A DNA stretch of 58,102 nucleotides from DASRBO01 sp035653595 (lineage in GTDB: Bacteria; Actinomycetota; Acidimicrobiia; Acidimicrobiales; JAJPHE01), in contig DASRBO010000103.1 in the NCBI GenBank assembly GCA_035653595.1, forward strand, positions 1 through 58,102, written 5' to 3'. The notes beneath the pieces were generated by a model. That model was given only the letters and a program-made list of their open reading frames with translations, was not told the origin of the DNA and made no database searches. Below are positions 1 through 8,000 of the stretch, in pieces. The translations under genes and the position numbers were made by a program. Each line of letters begins with the position of its first letter. Positions within the stretch are counted from its first letter, which is position 1.

Positions 1-123
1 CGGATCAAGCTCGACGAGCTGGTGTCGGCCCGCATACCGCTGGACGAGATCAACGACGGGTTCCGCAACCTGCAGGGCGGCGAGATCGCCCGCAGCGTGG
101 TGGTCTTCGACGGCGTCGAGTAG
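1..123 (+). CDS. C-terminal end of a zinc-type alcohol dehydrogenase (MDR family), truncated by the window edge
   Basis: Only the last 40 residues are present, reading in frame from base 1 to a TAG at 121-123. The pattern IPLDEINDGFRNLQGGEIAR followed by SVVVF is the usual C-terminus of class III-like medium-chain alcohol dehydrogenases, including S-(hydroxymethyl)mycothiol/glutathione dehydrogenases, where this segment closes the catalytic domain against the NAD domain. The catalytic zinc ligands lie upstream of the window, so the substrate cannot be assigned. No SD or coupling links it to the next gene, which is on the opposite strand. Family-level assignment is fairly safe; a specific enzyme name is not. 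Confidence 0.75.
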   Translation, partial: RIKLDELVSARIPLDEINDGFRNLQGGEIARSVVVFDGVE

Positions 124-143
124 AGCTGTCCCAACGGTCCAGC

Positions 144-467
144 TCAGCGCCGCCAGGTCTTGGGCCGGTCCTCGGCGCTGAGCTGGGCCAGATAGCGGTT
201 GTACTCCTCCAGCCGCGCATCCTCGGTTGGATCGGGCGCCCGTCGGGTCCGCACCCCGGTGCCGTCGTCGTGGAGGAGCTTCCACCACACGTAGACGGCG
301 TAGGCGGCGAAGAAGGGCCACTCGAAGGTGTAGAACCAGCTGAGGGTGTTGCCCGACAGGGCCCGGTGCAGCTGCCACCACCCCAGGGCCACGAAGGCCG
401 GCACCAGCACACCCATGGTGGCGTGCAGGGCCCAGGCCCTCCGGCTCCACCAATCGGTCCTGCTCAC
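144..467 (-). CDS. Small two-TM membrane protein of unknown function (107 aa)
   Basis: Two hydrophobic segments are visible, about residues 13-33 and 43-63, joined by a short polar loop (ALSGNTLSW). A charged tail of about 40 residues follows and ends in KTWRR. The aromatic-rich second segment with FEWPFF and VYVWWKLL recurs, from memory, in small actinobacterial membrane proteins that have no assigned function. The GTG start was chosen because it leaves a short basic, Trp-rich lead before the first helix; there is no convincing SD. A longer antisense reading through lutA in the same frame has the composition of a shadow and is not part of the gene. It is divergent from lutA with 135 bp between them, in which I see no clear site. 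Confidence 0.6.
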   Translation of the reverse strand: MSRTDWWSRRAWALHATMGVLVPAFVALGWWQLHRALSGNTLSWFYTFEWPFFAAYAVYVWWKLLHDDGTGVRTRRAPDPTEDARLEEYNRYLAQLSAEDRPKTWRR

Positions 468-602
468 CGGGGTCAAGGCTACGCCGGAGCAGGCGGGCCA
501 ACGGCTGGGCCCGGTCCCTGGAGGGGCCCCGGGTGGGTGCCACCGTCGCCGTCCCCGGGCAGGCGGGCGCACCGGCGGCGACATCTCTGACAGGGTGGGG
601 CC

Positions 603-1376
603 ATGACCGGCACCGCCGTCCTCTTCCCCACCTGCGTGGTGGACGGCGTCCGGCCCCAGGTGGGCGTGGCCACCGTCCGGTTGCTGCGGGCCCGTGGATT
701 CCGGGTGGAGCTGGCCCGCTCCACCACCTGCTGCGGCCAGCCGGCCTGGAACGCCGGCCAGGTGGACGCCGCTGCCCGGGTGGCAAGGACCACCCTGGCC
801 GGCCTGGAGGAGGCGGGCGGGGATGTGGTCGTGGTGCCGGCCGGCAGCTGCGCCACCATGATCCGCCGTTTCTGGCCCGAGCTGTTCCGATTGGCCGGTG
901 AGCCCGGCGCCGCCGAGCGGGCCGAAGCTCTGGGCCAGAGGGTGAGGGAGCTGTCCGAGCTGCTGGCCGGTCTGCCGGCCGGGCTGCCGGCGGCCGGGGC
1001 GGCCCCCGGGCAGGCCGATCGCGGCCCGGGGCAAGCCGCCAGTGCCGGCCCGGTCGTCTACCACCGGTCCTGCCACATGCTGAGGGAGCTGGGCATCGCC
1101 GAGGCCCCCGAGCAGGTGCTCGACGGCGCCGGGGTGGAGAGGGTGGCCAACCCCACCGCCGGCACCTGCTGCGGCTTCGGCGGCCTGTTCGCCGTCAAGC
1201 TGCCCGAGGCCTCGGTGGCCATGGCCGACCACGTACTCGACGGCTGCGTGGCCTCGGGGGCGGCCACCGTGGTCGGCTGCGACGCCTCCTGCCTCCTGCA
1301 ACTGGAGGGTCGGGCACGGAGGAGGCGCCTGCCCCTGGCCTTCCGTCACCTGGCCGAGGTGCTGGCCCCGGAATGA
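603..1376 (+). CDS. lutA: Lactate utilization protein A (two-CCG-domain Fe-S protein)
   Basis: First gene of a three-gene lutABC set that oxidises L-lactate to pyruvate in the cytoplasm, passing electrons on through iron-sulfur centres (function known for the Bacillus LutABC family). The 257-aa protein carries two cysteine-rich CCG modules: CC at 43-44 with C83, and C157 with CC at 189-190 (TCCGFGG) and C226/C230. This matches the LutA/GlpC/HdrB-type fold. Length is normal for the family (about 240 aa), with an extra Ala/Gly/Pro-rich stretch at about 121-148 between the modules. The ATG has a G-rich SD-like tract just upstream. The stop overlaps the lutB start as ATGA, which indicates translational coupling. 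No adjacent lutR or lctP is visible. Confidence 0.88.
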   Translation: MTGTAVLFPTCVVDGVRPQVGVATVRLLRARGFRVELARSTTCCGQPAWNAGQVDAAARVARTTLAGLEEAGGDVVVVPAGSCATMIRRFWPELFRLAGEPGAAERAEALGQRVRELSELLAGLPAGLPAAGAAPGQADRGPGQAASAGPVVYHRSCHMLRELGIAEAPEQVLDGAGVERVANPTAGTCCGFGGLFAVKLPEASVAMADHVLDGCVASGAATVVGCDASCLLQLEGRARRRRLPLAFRHLAEVLAPE

Positions 1377-2773
1377 GCGGCCCGCAGCCGATCGACACCG
1401 AGCCGTCCCTGCGGCGGCGCACGGCGCTGGCCTCCTCCGACGCCCGGCTGCGGGCCAACCTGGTCCGGGCCAGCGGCACCCTGGGCTCCCGCAAGGCGGC
1501 CGCCTTCGGGGCCCTGGACGATCCCGAGGGGCTGCGGCACCAGGCCAGGGCCATCCGCCACCGGGTCCTGGCCCGGCTGCCCGAGGTGCTCGAGGCCCTG
1601 GCCGACCGGGTGGAGGCGGCCGGGGGCCGGGTCCACTGGGCCTCCACCGCCGCCGACGCCGCCGACGCCGTGGTCGCCGTGGCCCGCAGCCACGGAGCCC
1701 GCCTGGCGGTGAAGTCCAAGTCGATGGCCAGCGAGGAGATCGGCCTCAACGCCGCTCTCGAGCACGCCGGTGTCGAGGTGGTGGAGACCGACCTGGGCGA
1801 GTGGATCGTGCAGGTGGCCGAGGAGACCCCCTCGCACATCATCGTGCCCGCCATCCACCGCGACCGCGCCCAGATCGCCCGCACCCTGTCCACGGTGGCG
1901 GGCCGGCCCCTGGCCGACGATCCCCAGGAGCTGGCCGCCTTCGCCCGCGACCAGCTGCGGCGCCGCTTCCTCGAGGCCGACATCGGCATCTCAGGCGTGA
2001 ACTTCGGGGTGGCCGACACCGGCACCCTGGTTCTGGTCAGCAACGAGGGCAACGGGCGCATGGTCACCTCCATGCCTCCGGTGCACGTCGCCCTCATGGG
2101 CATGGAGCGGGTGGTCCAGACCTGGGCCGAGCTGGAGGTGATGCTGGCCCTGCTCCCCCGGGCGGCCACCGGTCAGGCCATCACCAGCTACGTCTCGCTG
2201 ATCACCGGCCCCGCCGGCCGGCTCGAGGAGGGACCCGAGGAGCTGCACCTGGTCATCCTCGACAACGGGCGCTCGGACATCCTCGGCTCCGAGTTCGCCG
2301 AGGCCCTGGCCTGCATCCGCTGCGGCGCCTGCCTCAACGCCTGCCCGGTATACCGGCAGGTGGGCGGCCACGCCTACGGCTGGGTCTACCCGGGCCCGAT
2401 CGGCGCCGTGCTGACCCCGCTGCTGCAATCATCGAAGTCGGCCCAGCAGCTGCCCCAGGCCTCCTCTCTCTGCGCCGCCTGCTGGGAGGCTTGCCCGGTC
2501 GGCATCCCGCTCCAGGACCTGCTGCTCGGGCTGCGGCGGCGCTCCGCCGCCGGGGCCGGCGCCGGGGCCCGGTTGGCGTGGGAGGCGTGGTCGCGGCTGT
2601 GGTCCCGCCCCGCCACCTACCAGGCGTCGCTCCGGGCGGCGTCGGTGGCCGACCGGGCCGCCGGCTCGCCCGCCTCCCTGCCGGGCCATCTCGATCGCTG
2701 GAGCGCGGGACGGGACCTGCCGACGGCGGAGGGGCCGACCTTCCGCCAGCTGTGGGACCAGGGTCGGATATGA
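1373..2773 (+). CDS. lutB: Lactate utilization protein B (4Fe-4S ferredoxin-type oxidoreductase)
   Basis: 466 aa, the usual LutB length. The N-terminal two thirds is the LUD domain (shared with LutC), with a conserved middle segment around GVNFGVADTGTLVLVSNEGN split over residues of about 205-225. The C-terminal part holds two 4Fe-4S motifs, CIRCGACLNACP near residue 314 and CAACWEACPVG near residue 367. It presumably relays electrons between LutA/LutC and the respiratory chain. It overlaps lutA by ATGA at its start and lutC by ATGA at its end, so all three subunits are translated in a coupled way. The C-terminal 90 residues are Ala/Arg-rich and variable, as is common in this family. Confidence 0.9.
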   Translation: MSGPQPIDTEPSLRRRTALASSDARLRANLVRASGTLGSRKAAAFGALDDPEGLRHQARAIRHRVLARLPEVLEALADRVEAAGGRVHWASTAADAADAVVAVARSHGARLAVKSKSMASEEIGLNAALEHAGVEVVETDLGEWIVQVAEETPSHIIVPAIHRDRAQIARTLSTVAGRPLADDPQELAAFARDQLRRRFLEADIGISGVNFGVADTGTLVLVSNEGNGRMVTSMPPVHVALMGMERVVQTWAELEVMLALLPRAATGQAITSYVSLITGPAGRLEEGPEELHLVILDNGRSDILGSEFAEALACIRCGACLNACPVYRQVGGHAYGWVYPGPIGAVLTPLLQSSKSAQQLPQASSLCAACWEACPVGIPLQDLLLGLRRRSAAGAGAGARLAWEAWSRLWSRPATYQASLRAASVADRAAGSPASLPGHLDRWSAGRDLPTAEGPTFRQLWDQGRI

Positions 2774-3444
2774 CCGCCGATCCCGACCGGCAGCGCTTCC
2801 TCGGCCGCCTGAGGGCGGCTCTGGCCGGCGGCCTCCACGCCGACCCCCTGCGCCCGGTGGAGCCCATCGGCGAGGGGGATCCACCGCCCGTGTCCTACGC
2901 CCCGGTGCCCGGCGACACCGGTGCCCGCCTGCTGGCCGCCGCCGGCGCCGCCGGGGCGGAGGCGGCCGCCGTCACCCAGGCCGAGCTGCCCGAGCTAGTC
3001 GGCCGCCTGTGCCGGCAGGAGAAGGTGGCGACGGCGGTGCTGTCCGCCGACCCCGAATGCGATCTGATCGCGCCGGTCCTCGAGCGGGCCGGGGTGGCCG
3101 TCCTGGCCCGGCCGGCCGGTCGATCCGAGGCCGCCGGGGCCGACCTCGGGGTGACCGGAGCGCTGACGGCCATCGCCTCAACCGGCTCGGTGGTGGTGTC
3201 CTCGACGGTGCCCGGCGCCCGTTGGGCGTCGCTCCTGCCCCGGGTCCACCTGGCGGTGGTGCGCCCCGAGCGTCTGGTGGCCCAGCCGGCCGGGCTGCTC
3301 CGCCACCTCCACCGGTGGGCTCCCGGCGGCCTGCCGTCGAACCTGGTGTGCATTACCGGGCCCAGCCGCTCGGCCGACATAGAGCTCGAGCTGACCCTCG
3401 GGGTGCACGGCCCCCGGGCGGTGTGGGTCGCCCTGCTGGGTTGA
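2770..3444 (+). CDS. lutC: Lactate utilization protein C (LUD domain)
   Basis: 224 aa, a single LUD domain. The start was placed at the ATG that overlaps the lutB TGA (ATGA at 2770-2773); upstream reading in this frame is a shadow of lutB. Recognisable LUD features are GVTGALTAIASTGSVVV around residues 130-146, the RLVAQ segment and the C-terminal GPSRSADIELELTLGVHGP, which is nearly invariant in LutC. It completes the lutABC operon and ends 16 bp before a convergent gene. LutC is essential for lactate growth in Bacillus, but its precise chemistry is unsettled. Nothing regulatory is visible beyond coupling. Confidence 0.9.
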   Translation: MTADPDRQRFLGRLRAALAGGLHADPLRPVEPIGEGDPPPVSYAPVPGDTGARLLAAAGAAGAEAAAVTQAELPELVGRLCRQEKVATAVLSADPECDLIAPVLERAGVAVLARPAGRSEAAGADLGVTGALTAIASTGSVVVSSTVPGARWASLLPRVHLAVVRPERLVAQPAGLLRHLHRWAPGGLPSNLVCITGPSRSADIELELTLGVHGPRAVWVALLG

Positions 3445-3459
3445 GCCGACGGGCCTCGC

Positions 3460-3645
3460 TCAGACCGGTCGCCGGCCCACCTGGGCCAGGCGGGCCACCG
3501 CCGCCCCGGCCAGCAGGCCGCCGAAGAAGATGAGGCCGTGCTGGATCCAGTGGCGGAAGTTGGACTCATCCGCCCAGCTGTCCAACCCGAACTGGGCGGC
3601 CAGGGTGGTGCCGAGCCCGACAACCAGGGCGGCCCAGGTGCTCAC
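3460..3645 (-). CDS. Small membrane protein coupled to cfa (61 aa), unknown function
   Basis: Begins with a GTG whose last two bases form part of the cfa TGA (GTGA at 3645-3642), so it is almost certainly translated by coupling from cfa. The 61 residues start MSTWAALVVGLGTTLAAQFG and contain two hydrophobic stretches (about 3-19 and 38-55). A polar segment, DSWADESNFRHWIQ, separates them and the end is basic (GRRPV). The start choice rests on the overlap; longer upstream reading in the frame is a cfa shadow. A role tied to lipid modification, such as a membrane anchor for the cytoplasmic synthase, is only an inference from coupling. No family recognised. Confidence 0.6.
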   Translation of the reverse strand: MSTWAALVVGLGTTLAAQFGLDSWADESNFRHWIQHGLIFFGGLLAGAAVARLAQVGRRPV

Positions 3646-4877
3646 GTCGACCAGTACGGCCGCAGCGGCATGCCGGATCGTCCCCCGGCCGCCCGCACGC
3701 CAAGCACCTGGTGGATGGAGTTGCGGCCGGCCTCGAAATTGAGAGCGGAGGCAGCCATGTACAGCCTCCAGATGCGGGCTCGCCCGGTGCCCACCAGGTC
3801 GACGGCCTCGTCCCAGTGGCGCTCGAGGTTGGCCACCCACGCCCGCAGGGTCAGGGCGTAGTGCTCCCGCAGGGACTCGACGTGGCGCACCTCGAAGCCG
3901 GCGTCCTGCATGACCGACACCACCCGGCCGACCTCGTGCAGCTCGCCGTCCGGGAACACGTAGCGGTCGATGAAGCCCGCCCGGGCGAAGCGCGAGCTGG
4001 GCCCGGGCGGGCGGCTGATCCCGTGGTTCAACAGGCGCCCGCCCGGAGGGAGCAGCCGGTAGAGACGGGAGAAGTACTCCCGCAGCCTGGCCTCGCCGAC
4101 GTGCTCGAACATGCCTATGGAGCTGATGGCGTCAAAGGGGCCGTCGTCGATGTCGCGGTAGTCCTGGACGCGGATGCTGATGTCGGTGCCCAGGCCGGCC
4201 TCGGCGACCCGCTTGGACGCCAGCGTCGCCTGCTCGCGTGACAGGGTTACCCCCACGGCGTCGACCCCGTGGTGGGTGGCGGCGTGCAACACCATGCCGC
4301 CCCACCCGCAGCCCACGTCGAGCAGCCGCATTCCGGTTTCGAGTCCCAGCTTCTGCGACACCAGCCGGTACTTGTTCTCCTGGGCCGTCTCCAGGGAGTC
4401 CGAGCGGTCGCGGAACACGGCGCAGGAGTAGGTGAGCGTCGGGCCCAGGACCAGACGGTAGAAGTCGTTGCCCACGTCGTAGTGGGCCGACACGGCGGCG
4501 GCGTCCCGCTGGCGGGTGTGGCGGGGGCCCCGCAGCCTGATCTCCTCCGGCGGAGCGGGCAGCCGGCGCAGGGCGGAGGGGCCGGCCGCCGCCAGCAGCC
4601 GTCCCAGCTGTCTGGGGTTCAGCTTCGCCTCGGGCATCCGGTCGCGCAGCTCGAGGGCGGCGAAGATGTCGCCGGACACGTCAAGGTCGCCGCTCACGTA
4701 GGCGCGGGCGAAGCCGAGCTCTCCCGGGGCCTGAATGATCCGGCGCAGTGCGTCGGGGCTGTTCACGGTGAGGTTGGCGCGGGCGTCGGCCGGGCCGGCG
4801 CTGCTGCCGTCGTAGCACTCCAGCCGCACCGGCAGGTCGGAGCCCAGCCACTCGGCGATGAGGTCCGCCAGCTTCAA
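3642..4877 (-). CDS. cfa: Cyclopropane-fatty-acyl-phospholipid synthase family methyltransferase
   Basis: 411 aa SAM-dependent methyltransferase that adds a methylene (or methyl) group across double bonds of membrane phospholipid acyl chains. An N-terminal lipid-binding-type domain (about 1-130; FARAYVSGDLDVSGDIFAAL is the family hallmark) precedes the CFA/mycolic acid synthase fold. SAM motif I LDVGCGWGG lies near residues 185-193, and Ile-Gly-Met-Phe-Glu-His (IGMFEHVG) near 247. The HYDVGNDFYRLVLG motif near 130-143 is typical of bona fide CFA synthases. The TTG start is supported by an SD GGAGG seven bases upstream. It is followed by a coupled 61-aa membrane protein. Branched-chain UfaA/tuberculostearate-type activity is an alternative, because these cannot be separated by eye. 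Confidence 0.9.
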   Translation of the reverse strand: MKLADLIAEWLGSDLPVRLECYDGSSAGPADARANLTVNSPDALRRIIQAPGELGFARAYVSGDLDVSGDIFAALELRDRMPEAKLNPRQLGRLLAAAGPSALRRLPAPPEEIRLRGPRHTRQRDAAAVSAHYDVGNDFYRLVLGPTLTYSCAVFRDRSDSLETAQENKYRLVSQKLGLETGMRLLDVGCGWGGMVLHAATHHGVDAVGVTLSREQATLASKRVAEAGLGTDISIRVQDYRDIDDGPFDAISSIGMFEHVGEARLREYFSRLYRLLPPGGRLLNHGISRPPGPSSRFARAGFIDRYVFPDGELHEVGRVVSVMQDAGFEVRHVESLREHYALTLRAWVANLERHWDEAVDLVGTGRARIWRLYMAASALNFEAGRNSIHQVLGVRAAGGRSGMPLRPYWST

Positions 4878-5023
4878 ATCGCTACCTCCGCTCGTCGTCG
4901 CCCGGGCCGGCGCCCGGCTACAACCCGCCGCTACCCAATCGGGCGCCAGACTAAGTGCCCGGCCGGGGCGGGGCCATCGCCTCTTCGCGTGCGCGACAGG
5001 GCGAGGGGCAGGTCAGCGCGGCC

Positions 5024-8000
5024 TCATCCGGCGATGAGCGTCACCGCGCAGAGCTTGAACTCGGGCATCCTGCTGATGGGGTCGAGGACCGGGTTGGTCA
5101 CCCGGTTGGCCGCCTGCTCGCCGCCCCAGTGGAAGGGGGCGAAGACCACGCCGGGGCGGACATCTTCGGTCACCTCGATGACCAGCCTGGCCGATCCGCG
5201 GCGGCTCTCCACGACCACTTCGTCGCCGGGGGCCAACCCCATGCCTTGGGCGAGCGCCGGGTGGACCTGCAACGCCGGTCGCGGGCGGCGAGCGCGCAGC
5301 CCCTCCAGCCGGCGGGTCTGGTTGCCCGAGTTGTAGTGCTCGCGGGTCCTTCCCGTGACGAACCAAAGCGGGTAGGCCTCGTCGGGCACCTCCGCCGGAG
5401 GTCGGTACCCCACCGGCCTGAACCGGGCGCGTCCGTCCGGGTGGGCGAAGCCGTCAGCGAAGAGCCGCGCCTGACCAGGGTCGTCCTCGCTGGGACAAGG
5501 CCAGTACAGGGATTCGCCGGCGTCCAGCCGTCCGTAGGTGACGCCTCGGTAGTCAGCCCGGGCGCCTGCCGACGCCTGCCGGAGCTCGTCGAAGACGGCC
5601 TCCGGGCCCGGGTAGGAGAACCGCCCTTGGCCACCCAGGCGGCCGGCCAGACCGGCGAGCACCTCGATGTCGCTCAGCACACCAGCAGGAGGCGCCAGCA
5701 CCCGGCGGCGCCGGAGGACCCTGCCCTCGAGGTTGGTGACCGTGCCGTCCTGCTCGGCCCACTGGGAGACGGGCAGGATGACGTCGGCGGTGCTGGCGGT
5801 GTCGGTCATGAAGGAGTCGAGCACCACCAGACAGTCGAGAGCCTCGAGGCGACGGGCCACCGAGCCGGCCGAGGGGGAGGCCACCCGCAGGTCGGAGCCG
5901 GCGACCACCAGGGCGTGGATCCCGCCGGGCTCCCCGATCGAGTCGATCATCTCCCAGGCGCTGAGACCGGGCCCGGGCAGGTCCTCGGCCCGGACCCCCC
6001 ACACCTCGGCCACCGCCTGCCTGGCGGCCGGATCGCTGATCGACCGGTAGCCGGGCAGCTGGTCCGCCTTCTGTCCGTGCTCGCGCCCGCCCTGGCCGTT
6101 CGCCTGGCCGGTGATGCAGCCGAAGCCTGCATACGGGCGCCCGACGCGGCCCAGGGCTAGCATGAGGTTGATCAGGGCGCTGACCGCGTCGGTTCCGGTG
6201 GACTGCTGCTCGGGTCCCCTTCCCGTCAGGAGCATCGATGCCGGAGGGCCGGCCAGGGCGTCGAGCAGGCCGTCGAGCTCGGACGGGCCCAGCCCGGTCA
6301 CCGCCTCGACCCGAGCCGGCTCCCACGCCTCGGCCAGGCCAACGGCTTCGCACCAGCCGCTGGTCCGGTCGGCCACGAAGGCCAGGTCGACCAGCCCCCG
6401 CCCACGGGCCCGTCTGAGCAGCCCCAGGGCCAGGGCGACGTCGCTGCCCGGTACCGGTTGCACGTGCAGGTCGGCCTGCTTCGCCGTCTCGCTCCGCCTG
6501 GGGTCGACCACGACCAGACGGCCGCCCCGCCCTCGCATCTCGTCTACCCAACCCATGAGCGGTGGCATGGTGTCGGCCGGGTTGGCTCCCCACAGGACCA
6601 GCGATCCCGTCCTGGCGATGTCCGACAGCGGGAAGGGCAGGCCCCGGTCGATCCCGAACGCCAGGTTGGCCGCCGCCGCCGCCGATGACATGCAGTAGCG
6701 GCCGTTGTAGTCGACATTGGGGGTTCGCAGCACCACGCGGGCGAACTTGCCGAGGAGATAGGCGGTCTCGTTGGTGAGGGCGCCGCTGCCGAACACACCC
6801 ACCGACGCCGGACCTCGGCTGTCCCTGACCGCGGCGAGCCGGCCGGCGACCTCGTCCAGGGCCGCATCCCAGCTGGCAGGCCTGAGGCTGCCCGCCGCGT
6901 CGCGGACCAGCGGAGTGAGCAGCCTCTCCGGTGAGCTCACCAGCTCACCGGCGCTCCAACCCTTGACGCACAGCCGACCCCGGTTCACACCGAAACCCCG
7001 ATCGGCGGCGATCCGGACACGCTTCCCCTCCGCCTCCGGCGTGACGACCATCCCGCACTGCAGGGCGCAGAAGGGGCAGTGGGTGGCGACGGGCCGGGCC
7101 GGACCGCTGGCGGTTCCCACGACCGACAGGACCTCGACCGTGGAGCCCCAGACCCGGACCGGCCACACCCGTAGGCCAGGGGAGACACCATCGAGGCAGG
7201 CCCCTGACTCGAGATCGAATCGGTGCTTGTGCATGGGCGACGCGACATAGTCGATGTCGCCCTGGGAGCCGACCAGCCCCCGCGAGATGACGTTGGCCCC
7301 GCAGACCGGGTCCCGGTTGTCGACCGCCCGGAGCCGCACTGCCGGCTCTCCTCCCGTCCCCGGCAGGAGGAAGAGCGCCACCTGCCGGCCGTCGACCAGG
7401 GCGGCGACTCCCCGGCCGGGCTCCAGCTCGGCGAGGGAGCAGACCCTCACCCAGCGTCTTGTGCTCATGTCCCCGACCCGACCAGGTCCACCTTCTCCCA
7501 CCTGGGCGCCGGACGGGGCTGGCCCCGCTCCTGGACCACCTCGATGTCGGGGCGCGGCGGCGTCGGAGTTCACGAACGTCCGGAACCGGCGCAACCTGGT
7601 CTGGTCCGAAAGCGTCTCCTTCCATTCGCACCTGTAGCGGGCCACGTGACGGGCCATGTCCTGCTCAAGCTCCGCTCCGAGCCCGAGGCTGTCCTCCATC
7701 ACGACGCGCCGGAGGTGCTCGATGCCGCCGTCCATCGCCTCCAGCCAGGATGCTGTCCGCTGCAGCCGATCGGCGGTCCTGATGTAGAAGACCAGGAACC
7801 GGTCGATGCTGCGGATCAGGGTCTGCCGGTCGAGATCCTCGGCGAGGAGGTCGGCGTGGCGCGGCCGCGTCCCTCCATTGCCGCACACGTAGAGGTTCCA
7901 GCCCCGTTCGGTCGCGATGACCCCGACGTCCTTGCCCTGCGCCTCGGCGCACTCGCGGGCGCATCCCGACACCGCCATCTTGATCTTGTGGGGGCTTCGC

